DNA from: Azorinus chamasolen
Taxonomy: Eukaryota > Mollusca > Bivalvia > Cardiida > Solecurtidae
Assembly (NCBI GenBank): GCA_963576725.1
Contig: OY755239.1
Span: 62,910,953-62,974,952, forward strand
Length of the DNA stretch: 64,000 bases
Reading direction: 5' to 3'
Shown: in pieces, positions 32,050 to 42,800 of the stretch
Layout: the number at the start of each line of letters is the position of its first letter
How positions within the stretch are numbered: the first letter of the stretch is position 1
Made by a program: the position numbers and the translations under genes
The notes under the pieces: model-generated
Seen by the model: the letters and a program-made list of their open reading frames with translations, nothing else
Told to the model about the DNA's origin: nothing
Database searches by the model: none

Positions 32050-32273
32050 TTAACCCTTTCCCTCATGTAAACGTGTTTTCACGCACTTGCAAACAGAGTA
32101 GACCTAGATCAGGATCTGCTCTGTTTGCTTATAGAATTTGATAGATCTGATTCTTTGCCTTCTAAAATGTCTACAATGTAGTACCTTCCATATTTCTTAA
32201 TAACTATTTTTTGAATGAATATTCAGTAGGTATTAAAATTTGGAATAAATACAGAACTGAGGGAAAGGGTTAA
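32050..32273 (+). mobile_element. TTAA-A1 MITE, half-core
   Basis: TTAACCCTTTCCCTCATGTA ... GGGAAAGGGTTAA; the palindrome tip is deleted (TAGATCAGGATCTGCTC). A2-type core remnant at 32335-32457. Confidence 0.75.
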
Positions 32274-32595
32274 TGAGCCAAACTAATTCAAAGCATTATT
32301 AACAAAGAAACGTTTGACTGTGCCAGAGAGTGCTCAATCAGATCTATATATAATCCCATAAGCAAACAGAGAAAACCCTCCTCTAGGAGCCGTCTTTATC
32401 TGGGTCTATTTTGTTTGCAAAGACGTAGAAAGGCGTATTTATGGAGGAAAGCGTGAAATGTTGATGCTTAAAAAAGTTGGATCTGCAACTTTTCAATTTA
32501 AAAAAAATCTTACATGTGTATCTCAACAGCCCCTCCTACATTTTATTTACATTCGGAACTAACAAAGTCTCTTTATATATCAAATGTCATGAAAT

Positions 32596-32827
32596 GATAG
32601 CCCATTCCCCCATTTTGACATCTGTTGACACATATGTAAAAGAAACATAGATATAAATTTTAATAATTTGTTGTATATACATGTATATATATAGAAGCAA
32701 ATGCTATGTATCACAATGGTTTCAAAATTACACAATTCTACAATTTTCTCATTTTCGAGATCTAGTAAATGCTCCTTTTCAGTAGATTTATTCAAAGAGA
32801 TAACCTTACCTATGACAGAACGGGTTA
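32596..32827 (-). mobile_element. TTAA-B MITE, degraded
   Basis: CCCATTCCCCCATTTTGACA ... CAGAACGGGTTAA; left palindrome arm replaced by AT-rich sequence. Confidence 0.6.
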
Positions 32828-33096
32828 AAGGTATTTTGCAATATTGACCAATATGTCAATTAATGAGACCATAATAGACTACTAAGTGTTTTATTATTAC
32901 TGGACATAAGCCTTTAATCTGTTTGCAGTACAATTGCTTACTGAAGAAATTGCTATTCTTTACTTGGTCAGATGCTTAAAAATCAATACAAAACATAACA
33001 TGCAATTAACAAAGTTTGTCATTTTGCAAAACAGACAAAATCAGGAAATTGAACAAAATAAAACAGTCTGACTGAATATTGGTATATATCACTTGT

Positions 33097-33332
33097 CAAC
33101 CCTTTCTGTCATATAAACACTAGCTATTTTATACGTTTGCAAATTGTATACCTGTAGCAAACATAGTAGACCAATATCAGGATCTGCTCTGTTTGCTTAA
33201 AGGTATAATAGTCTACAGTTTCTGCTTAAGCAAAAATATCCAGTGTTCATATGCCATAATAAAAACCAATGTAATAAATACTGATGTGACATGTCACAGT
33301 TTCTTACATGAATATTGGACTGGGAAAGGGTT
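33097..33332 (+). mobile_element. TTAA-A MITE, degraded
   Basis: CAACCCTTTCTGTCATATAA ... GACTGGGAAAGGGTTTA, tip deleted. Confidence 0.6.
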
Positions 33333-33784
33333 TATTGTTTTATGTGACAAATTCCAATTAATTTGCACATTGTTGTGCTAATTTTCTCCCAGTTTTATGA
33401 CTTGGTAAACATCTACTCTTCATCAAATTCATAGTGACTCAAAGCAAGTGAATGAGTAAACATACATGAATGTGTCGATAAAGACTTGATATTGGCGTTT
33501 TCTAATATAAATACCACTAAACATGTACAATGTACAGCTGAACGGAAACTTGTGTTACAGAGCTTTGTGCGAATTCCTGTACTGCATTTATATATTTGAT
33601 GCACTGTATAATTTATTATGTACATCTCCCAAAGTTGATACAACAAGAAAAGTCAACATGGAATTAATGGAAATGCAAACTGATGCTTTTCAGATTACGA
33701 AGGTATAGTAAAATTCTCATGCAAAATCAAAAGCGACTTAATTGGCATTTATATTTATTTGATTTTATAATCAACATGTTTAAT

Positions 33785-34065
33785 GATTAACTTTTTACTC
33801 AATATAATTATAGCTTTATATATATATATGCATTTTTATGCATTTGCAAATTGAGTAGACCCAGACCAGACAGCTATTCTAGGAGCTGTCTGGTCTGGTC
33901 TCCTCCATTTCACGGACCAGATAATACAAAGATCTATTAAAAGACTTTTAATAGATTTTTGGATAATACAGATATGATTTATCAGTTTATTGTCATGGTA
34001 AATAATTCAGAATTACAAAATATCAGCCATGTCAACTTATATCTTACATGTGTGACAGGGTCAAT
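33785..34065 (+). mobile_element. TTAA-A2 MITE, degraded
   Basis: ATTAACTTTTTACTCAATAT..GTAGACCCAGACCAGACAGC..GCTGTCTGGTCTGG; internal short inverted repeat GATCTATTAAAAGACTTTTAATAGATT. Confidence 0.6.
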
Positions 34066-34923
34066 ATAACTTATTATAACGCAAAGTAAAATCCTCGATT
34101 TTGATTGGTCAGTTAGCCATGTATAAAAGCCGTGTATCCCTCTAAATTCTGATGTATATACGGAGTCATGAGCAACAATGGAATTTCCCCCGCCGAGGGC
34201 CTCGCTTCCTTGTTATAACAAAATAAAAATGGCCGACCAACTTCATTTCGTCGATTCGATTCAAACAACCGCTCTCAAACGAAATAACAAGAGTTTGGGG
34301 TGGAAAAAAGTTATCCATTTAGAAACATCTTTGTTATAGTTGTTGTATAACAATGTAAATGAACCCGATATGTGGCGAAGGTCTTATTCTGCTCTGATGC
34401 TGCAAATGTTGTCAAAGTGCTTGTGCGCGTACCGATTAGCCCCCAAACCCCGCTTTTACAAAGATAATCCACACCCAATTCGATTCAGATTTTATTTATG
34501 CACATGTACAGTACACGTACCTGTAAATTGCAGTATAGCCGCTCCTTCCAACGCCCATTGTTTGAATATTATAAAACCGTCATTTTGACGTCATCCAAAT
34601 GACGTCGGAATTGCGCTAAAATTCCCTCAATTAAGTTAAACCGTTCTCATGCTGAAAAATAGTGTTTGCTTAACCGCTGATCTGCTGAAAGTTTTACTAA
34701 CGTTTGATTCTTTCAATCCTTTGAGAAACTAATGCACTTGGAAGATCCCTTTCTATCCACAAATATAATGAACTCGTTATTATACACGGTGAACTAGGGT
34801 TGCAGAGTGATATATAAGCCCTTACCTTACAGTAAAAGGCCCCTGAGGGGAAGCAAAACGACGCCTACATTTACAACGCTAATTAACTGCTACAAATATT
34901 AAACTTTGCAGTATAATAAAATC
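34066..34923. other. non-MITE sequence, no gene called
   Basis: Contains a 36-codon frame from ATG GCC GAC CAA CTT (34229) and TTATAAC-type ends at about 34074 and 34212 that could bound a small element. Nothing firm. Confidence 0.35.
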
Positions 34924-35066
34924 GTTATACAGATCATTGGCGGGATATCTGACTTTTTATTCCCTGCTGAGGAAAATACATGTAGCCCTCGCCTAACGGC
35001 TCGGGCAACATGATTTTTCTCAGCAGGAAACAAAAAGTCAGATACCCCGCCAATGATCTGTATAAC
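34924..35066. mobile_element. 143-bp inverted-repeat element
   Basis: GTTATACAGATCATTGGCGG..ATCTGACTTTTT..CCTGCTGAGGAAAA faces its inverse ending GCCAATGATCTGTATAAC; arms about 50 bp. Superfamily unknown. Confidence 0.7.
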
Positions 35067-35439
35067 TAGCCTTTTCCAATGTTATATATTTAATATATAT
35101 AGGTTCAAATATATCCACAATATATTCACAAAGCAAACAATTAAAAGATATAAGTGCCAAATGAATAAAAGTTTAGCTAAACATGACTTTCAATAAGTGG
35201 CAAGAGAATTTGTGAAAACATATGCAAACAATGTGGAATGTAGATCCAGATGCATTTTTCCAAAAAAATGCCAGAAAACGGACTGGATTCGCTTATTAAT
35301 CTTAACTTTGTTGGTGTAACTATTCGATGATATTGGTGTGTTTACGAATATTAAAAATTAGAGTGTTTGCGGCAGATAAAGGTAGCAGAATAGAAGAGAT
35401 ACGGGGTAGGCCTACTTTCAGTTTATAGCGAGCACAGCT

Positions 35440-35468
35440 CGCAAGAATGGCCGAAGGCCATTCTTGCG
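35440..35468. repeat. short perfect palindrome
   Basis: CGCAAGAATGGCC-GAA-GGCCATTCTTGCG, 13-bp arms. No poly-T tract after it; function unknown. Confidence 0.7.
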
Positions 35469-35573
35469 AACGAAGTGAGCTCTATGGTAACGCGTAGGAA
35501 ATAATTTTGGTTTTGTAAGCTGTACATTGTTAACCTGTAATCGGATCTGCTGATGTTTACTTCCGGTTTTGAC

Positions 35574-35643
35574 CATGGAGGGAAATAACCGGTGTGTTCC
35601 GAGTGATTCATGGAGGGAAATAACCGGTGTGTTCCGAGTGATT
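35574..35643 (+). repeat. 35-bp perfect tandem duplication
   Basis: Two identical copies starting CATGGAGGGAAATAACCGGT. Lies in a GC-richer, MITE-poor stretch (35400-36060) with CRE-like TGACGTA/GTGACGTAG and an ETS-like CTTCCGGTTCC at 36000, possibly an unplaced promoter; no gene could be attached. Confidence 0.75.
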
Positions 35644-36927
35644 CCTATATTCCTAATTCTGACGGAATATGACGAGTAGTTACGATTGAATACCCGACAG
35701 TCCACACAAATCGCAACAACGTTTGTCTACGAAGAAAATCGATATTCTAAAACTTACTACATTGAAAATTGCATTTCGTTTCGGTATAGATTAGATTTAA
35801 CTATTTTAATCGCTGGTTTTTTTGCCAGAAAATTAATGTTTTCCGTTCGGTAAACATCTCCGTCCGACATCCAGTTAGCGGTAAAGGCCGAGTGTATGAT
35901 GACGTATTTATCCACAACTTGTAAGTGACGTAGTTGTGGTCACATGATGTGGTCGTCTGCAGTGCATTTTGTTTACATACAAGGCTCAGCTGTGTTACTC
36001 TTCCGGTTCCTACTGTCAATAACTTTGTATGTGAGTAATTTAGACATTGATTTTTTTTCATTTGAATCAGTTCTCAATACAAAACATCACACTATTATTT
36101 GAATAAGATCTACATCTAGATATTTATTCCGGTGTAGGGTGTTTTCGACGGTGTAAGCGGTTTTCGTAAATTTGACCTACTTAAACAAATGCCGATTGCT
36201 TGAATAAATATGCGAGTGAAACATGCAAACGAATGTATATCACTGAGATTTTATAAAGAACTAGATCTACGGCAACGTTTGTGAAATCTGACTTGTTCTT
36301 TCCGAATACTCTATCCGAATAGTCTGTCTGTCTGCAGGTCTGTCTGTCAGTGTACTGTTTAATTTAGTAGATAGTTTCGTAGTATTTCTGTCCTTCTTTA
36401 AATGGATACTGTTTTACATAAATCAGCCTGTCTGTCTGACTTCTTTAAATAGGCCTACTGGTTTACAAAAATCATTCTGTCTGTCTGTCTCACATACAAC
36501 CACATCTAACATCCCAGACATAGATCTACAGCCTTGAAGACATATTCTCTAATTACAATCACTCTACACAGAAAGTTAATTTAACATTATTGAACAACTT
36601 TAATTGAAGGCTTAGCAACATCATTTAACACAGACATCACAACTTTAAAGGTTTGGAGCATACCACCAGCATCACTTCAGAAATAGACAAAATTCAAAAA
36701 CAAGCACAGCAAATTTCATTCAAGCCAATTCCATGACACTGAAATACACACTAAACAAAAATCTTTAGAAGAAGACATAAGACATATAAATACAAAAATA
36801 GCACACATAAACACTCAGCACAATCTACCAACAATCAGATTGGATAGAGGCATCCAGAAAAGAAGCACAAAAAAAAACGAGGGAGGCATGCCCCAAATTC
36901 TAAAAAATGTAGAAAATCTACTTATAT

Positions 36928-37125
36928 ATGAAGTTATGTTCATATATGGATGATGGAGTTCATCCTGATCACTGGCTAACTACAAGTGGTTTTCCATTGT
37001 TTGCAAGACAGTTCAGTTGTCCTTCTTCGCTGCAAGATGTTGCTGCTGTTGATGATGATGATGCTATTAATTACAATTTTAATGATGAAAATGATTCTGA
37101 TTCATGGGATTTCAAACGAAAATAG
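36928..37125 (+). pseudogene. decayed ORF, possible retroelement or gene-end relic
   Basis: Open frame ending CDDD-like: YMDDGVHPDHWLTTSGFPLF followed by an acidic tail (DDDDAINYNFNDENDSDSWDFKRK) and TAG. The preceding 350 bp hold coding-like fragments in shifting frames (RHINTKIAHINTQHNLPTIR, LDRGIQKRSTKKN). The DGVHP..W motif resembles C-terminal ends of some mollusc multicopy ORFs, but I cannot name it. It could also be a real terminal exon. Confidence 0.3.
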
Positions 37126-37799
37126 CTTTTAACTACCCCTATGATATACTGTATGCATGTGAAACACATAGTTCAAATGTTTAACCCTTTCCTCCATGCT
37201 AAATAGGAAAAAGCTAAACATTATGTTGTATGTTTTAATAAATACATGTTTATAAATGCATGCACACAGTATTGTCCTTATCCTATTGACCTATCCAGTA
37301 ACTTCAAAGTCTATCATCACCATCATCAGCATCAATTGTCATAGGTTACTAACACAACAGCTCTATCAATATCTTCTGTTTTCTGCATGTTTCTATCTCA
37401 ATGCACCTAAATGTACCTGGTGTACATATACCACAACTAACACACAGCTTGTCTTGCCATTTTAACCAATCCTCTGCATATTTAACACCATATGACACCT
37501 TTACTATATTTTTTACAATTAATATTTACTGATGATGGTGAATACAGATCCGATGGCAGCTTAAATCATGATGAAAGTAACGCAGAAAGCTCCTTCAGCT
37601 TTCTGGTTTCTTGTCATCTTGCTTTAAGCATTACCAAACCTTAATTTCAGCTTGCTTTAAGCAGTATTACATTATACATGTAATGCTCTTCTGGCAATGA
37701 AGGAAAGGGTTAATATCACTAATCCACTGTCTTGTGATTTAGACTATGTCAATAATTTAAACATCAAAGTGCAGCATTATGAGTTTCTTATTTTACTTG

Positions 37800-38190
37800 T
37801 AAAAATTGGGGGTGACATGATCATCACTAACCAATACGCAAAGTTCTATTTCACAGATATATTACAACATTCAACTTGTAAAAAATTGGTGGATGACTTG
37901 ATCGTCGCTAACCATATGATACACAACTATTTCACATTATATTACAATATTTAACATATATATATTGCTAATATATATACATTTTATTACTAACTGTAGT
38001 ATTTTGTTTATAAGAAATTGAATGAAGTATGGTGGGTGACATGAACATCGCTAACCAATACACTTTTATTTCACATTAATATTACAGTACTTTGTGAAGT
38101 TGACTTATTGCCAAGGTTCAGTTAAAGCCATTTTTTTTTAAATCAACATAGTATGGTGGGTGACATGATCGTCGCTAAACAATTAAACAT
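37800..38190 (+). repeat. degenerate tandem repeat, 4 copies
   Basis: GGGTGACATGATCATCGCTAACCAAT-type blocks at about 37809, 37892, 38034 and 38158, each followed by TATTTCACATTATATTACA. Unit length varies between 85 and 145 bp. Confidence 0.65.
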
Positions 38191-38479
38191 ACATTAAATA
38201 AATTGCAGCCGGACAGTCACTTATATAAGTCTGAAACACAAACATCAGCCAATAAGATGTCACAGTCTTGGACCAAAAGTAGATCTATCAACCACTTTAT
38301 GACTTGGATATGTCTTAAAGGGGGTGTCCCTACATTTGACGTGTTTCATAAACACTTGAAATATACAAAAGTCATTTGTTTATATATATGCTGAAAAGTA
38401 GTATATCACAAAAAGCCCCATCCAATTACCGTTTATAATGACAAAACATCCAAGTGTTTCATATCGGCGATCCCGGTTT

Positions 38480-38830
38480 TACTCCCCGATGTTTCAGTTT
38501 TATTCGGTTTGTGTTTTAGTTTCGTAACTGTTCGCCCTATTCGCGATTCTCCGGCCACTTCCGAGAAAGCTATTACGAAAACAATGAAGGGATCGGGTGA
38601 TCATTGGCAAAACGCGGAAGAATTTAACGGAAAAGGTCGATAATATTGTGTTGTAGAACAAAAACTATCAGTATTGATGAAATCGGTTTATTTGTATCAC
38701 AGGGACATTTTTCGATATAAGTTCAAATTAGGAACCTTCATAATAATGATTGAGCATTATTATAACAGATACCAAGTTTTATGATATTATTGAAAATATA
38801 CGATCATTGTAGGGACTTCCTCTTTAACGA
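38480..38830 (+). repeat. dispersed repeat K, copy 1
   Basis: TTATTCGG.TTGTGTTTTAGTT..GTAACTG and GTTGTAGAACAAA..ATCACAGGGACATTTTTCGATA match 57130-57188 plus 57981-58150, where a 792-bp element interrupts the other copy. Confidence 0.65.
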
Positions 38831-39409
38831 AAAGTAAGAGATTGATGGTTTAAGTTAAGATTTGTTTTCTTGTTGTGTTTTCAACTTTTATCAAGGTGTA
38901 CTGTTAGTTCACATCAGTGTACTCTAAATGGTGATATCGAGCTACTTTCGGTTTTAACGATATCCCGGCAGACGGCACCTGTCACAAAATTAGCATGCTG
39001 TCTTACGGGTCATTAATGAGACTAGGTGTACTGTATTCGTTTATTGTTCTGTTACTTTTAGAATCTGGTGTATAAATCATCAAATTCACCATATGCTTTC
39101 ATTTTATTTAGTTGAATGCGTTTGGCAGCTGTGCTCGCTTATAGGCTGTGCCTATTTCATATTATGTGGCAATGGTTCCCTGTCAAATGTCAAATGAGCG
39201 GGTACCCAGAGAATATGTGTAAGTGAAACTAGCTTCAAATGGAGTCATATTATGTGAACGAATGCCTTTTAAGCAACTTTCCAAACCCTGGTGATGTAAT
39301 TTTTCGATGAGTACCATTCTGCAGAAATGACATGTTAAAACAGCCACAGCAGTAAGCAAAAATGTACGAATTACTTTCAATTACCTCGCACCTGTTTACA
39401 AGACGGACA

Positions 39410-39420
39410 TTTTGCGCAAA
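39410..39420. promoter_or_regulatory. possible E2F site upstream of cyclin B
   Basis: TTTTGCGCAAA, containing the palindrome TTTGCGCAAA, fits the E2F/DP consensus TTTSGCGC closely and lies about 370 bp before the ATG. A single short match, so tentative. Confidence 0.3.
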
Positions 39421-39600
39421 GGTTCACGGGAAGGGAATTTCTCCGGGATTGAAATAAAATTGATCGTAATAAAACAGGTTTCATGTTATATTCATAAATT
39501 GTAAATTCAATTATCAAAAATTTTAAGGGTAAAATTAAAAAGATATACGATGATTATTTATTCGCTATGCTGTGTTGCTATGAACAAATAACAAGATTGT

Positions 39601-39663
39601 CCAATCAGACAAATGTTATGAATTTAAAACAGCCAATCAAACTAGACCCGCGATTTGTTTGAA
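39601..39663 (+). promoter_or_regulatory. cyclin B proximal promoter: dual CCAAT plus CDE/CHR-like site
   Basis: CCAAT at 39601-39605 and 39633-39637, exactly 32 bp apart. Then CGCGA at 39649-39653, a 4-nt gap and TTTGAA at 39658-39663, about 125 bp before the ATG. In vertebrate CDC25C, CCNB and CCNA promoters, NF-Y binds CCAAT boxes spaced 31-33 bp and DREAM/B-MYB-MuvB binds CHR (TTTGAA) 4 nt after a GC-rich CDE. No TATA box is evident. Function here is inferred. Confidence 0.65.
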
Positions 39664-39786
39664 CAATCCCGCAGAGACTTGTCAGTTTTGTACAAATGAT
39701 GCTTGAGCAAGGATAACGAAACTTGCAGTCGTGAATGAATGTTCAATGTTTGTATTTTGGTGCTCTCACATATTTATTAACGCAAA

Positions 39787-39813
39787 ATGGCTGTAACTAC
39801 AAGAGCGGCTTCT
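39787..39813 (+). CDS. CCNB: cyclin B exon 1 (residues 1-9)
   Basis: ATG GCT GTA ACT ACA AGA GCG GCT TCT followed by gtaagta, a consensus donor. Encodes MAVTTRAAS. The short basic N-terminus resembles other B cyclins. The 5' UTR start is not visible. Confidence 0.85.
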
Positions 39814-42800
39814 GTAAGTATCTTCTCCTTCTCGGCTTTGTGTTTGTTGCAAGATTGGTCGTTCTGGCATCCACCTTCTCCACCCAGACATGATTGATCA
39901 TGGTTTTAGACCGTGAATAATGTTCCAATCTGTAGGCCTATTTTTCTTATATAAGAAGTCCAACGATTTTTCTTACTAAATCTCTGTGCTCATATATCTA
40001 AATTTTCAGTTTCTGTATTTGTTCTTCGGGAATAAATTAAAACAAGATGATGGGTGCAGGCCCGGTAGACGTGTGAAAACTTGTCTGGTCTAAAAATAAA
40101 ATTCGGTACCCACTGTTGCTGTCGGAGGTTTTAAACGAAATTCATCTAAATTCCATTTCCATACACATTGTAAAGAATACGAATGATAATAAAACCCACC
40201 TAAATGCACTGATAATTTGTAAATATCATATTTTTAATGCTTTGTGTATTGGTCACACAAGGTCATGAATACAGTACCATTGTAAACAGTCGAGGTAATA
40301 TTCTGCTCAATGGAGTAAGTAAAGGACTTGATGTTCATTAATTCATCTGCTAAACTACTTTATCAAATAAACAATGGTTAACAATGACTAATCCAGGCTT
40401 TTTTCATTATATAACATATATATACCCTCGATTTTCTTTAAAATGATTTAAATTACAAGTGCAGTTTCCCCCTAAAAATGGGTTTACTTCAGGTTTTTGT
40501 TTCCCCAATTGGCAAACTGCATGATTGTTTCTCCTAATTAGCCATTTTTACTATATAAATGGGGGAAAAAAGACTACTGAGTAATAAGCTAACTCTGCTC
40601 ATAGTACTTATAAAAAAATTTGAATTTGTACATTTTCAGGCCAGTTTGGCAAATGCCAAGCTTGCACAGATGAATGCCAACAGAGACAACACCGACAACA
40701 TGGTTCCTACTAAAGGCGGTCTACGTCCTCGCACAGCACATCCAGACCAAAGAAACACACTTGGGGACATAGGAAACAAAGTCTCGGCTATAACAATATC
40801 AGATGGAAACAAAAAAGTGCGAGGACAGGGACCAGTCAAAAAGGAGATCGTTCAACTCAGTACCCATCAGCAGAAAGTCCTCACAAAGCAGAAAGCAACA
40901 ACCTCATTGAAATCAGTTGCAGAAGTAAACAGCAAAGTAATCACACAGGTACATACAGATTTTAACTCCTATCAATTTTAGCTCGTCTGTTTCGAAGAGA
41001 AGTCAAGCTATTGTGATCACTGGGTCATGGTCATTGTCTTTGTGTGCGAAAACTTTTAATGTAGCTCATTACTCAAAGTATAAACGGTATCAACATGAAA
41101 CTTCATAGGTGGGTATATCTCATTGAGGAGAAGGCCACTACAAAAGAACCATAACTCTCAATTTTAAGTTTGGAATTATGGCCCTTTAAATAAGTTTTGA
41201 TTTAGCTGGAAAAGCACAAATTAGACGAGTGCTTGTGCCACACGCAGCTCTTGTTTCTCAAATTCTGATCTTGCAATCCCTCATGCTAAGTGGTAGAGTG
41301 AGGCATTGGGATCGCTGTGGTTGGTCAACACTTTATCATTGCAGTATCTGCAGAACAGCGACATTGTTTTATATGAACTATTTTATGAATTTTGACCAGC
41401 GTCTGATATGGATCCAAGGGTGCCAGTCGGGTTTAGTTACTAATTAATTTTGATGCAATTCTATCCATAATCAAATTACTCATTTGGAACCACATGAATT
41501 GTTATAACCGCATTTCTGTCTTGAAAGGTAACACAAGTAACGTAACAGAATTCGGTCATGTCAGATTTGAACATTCATTTGAACTTAAAAATTAATGATT
41601 GTATAACGGAAGTGCACCAATATAAATGTTCCATCAAATTTATCTTCTGTCTAGGAACAAGAAGCATTCGTATTCTTGGAGCCAGCTGCCCCTGCCATGC
41701 CAAAGTCTACTGCCATTCCTACTGCCAAGGTGCACCCTCAGCCAAATGCTCCAGCCCCTATGGAGATCGAGTCGGATGCTGAAGCATTTTCAAAAGCCTT
41801 GTTGTTGAATGTACAAGATATAGATGCCAATGATAAAGATAATCCACAACTAGTCAGCGAATATGTCAATGATATTTATGATTACATGCGAACATTAGAG
41901 GTGAGATATCTATGTAGAACTAGCCAGGTTTCCCATTTTATTTTTATAAATGCATATTGAGTGTCCCTGATAAAGAACTTTGTGCGAGCTTTAGTAAACC
42001 TCGAGTTTGTTTATGGCAAGGATAAAACGCTTTACCTAATTATACTGTTTTGTCCTTGTCTTTCATGTACAAATATAATACAAATAGGTAAATTTCATAA
42101 AATTTAGAAAACCATGTTCCATAGATCTTTTAACCCTTCGCTTGCTGAATTCAAAAATACATTTCTCCTTCTTTACCAATGCCCTGTTGTATAATTACAT
42201 ATATCTTCACTGTGTACAAGTATACCGCTTTGCAATCACTGCTGTGGAGTGCACTGGTTGCACAATCAACTTGTAAATAGTGCCGACCCTGATGAGACAG
42301 CTCCTGCAGGAGCTGTCTCATCTGGGTCTTCCCTATTTACAGGTACGTATATTGACGTGAATAGCAAGCGAAGGGTTAATGTCACCATTTATAATGTGTG
42401 GCTGCCCTGTTTGTGGTATTATAAATTTGCCACTTGATTACATGTTAATGTAGCCTAGGGACATATTGCGAATTCAGGCCAAGTCTGGGGTCTATTTTGT
42501 GCTTTATAAACAAATATTTTCCAATTAAAATGATACGGCTCTAAACATCATTCATTCCAATTAAAATAAATGCTTGTTGGACTGGAATCCATATACCGGT
42601 CTATAATGCACATGTATGCTATTTACTCTCTGCACTCTGACCAATCATCTGCAAATCATGTCTGCCGCAATTCACAACATGTTTCTTCCATTTCTCCTCA
42701 AACAGTATCAAAGTGAAAAAGTTTTCATCCTGATTGGACGCAGTGTTTCTCTGCATCTCATCTGGATCCAAACTGTTTGCAAAGGTTTCCACAAAGTTTT

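Noticed and set aside
40636..40839. 67-codon - strand frame
   Set aside because: Antisense shadow of cyclin B exon 2.
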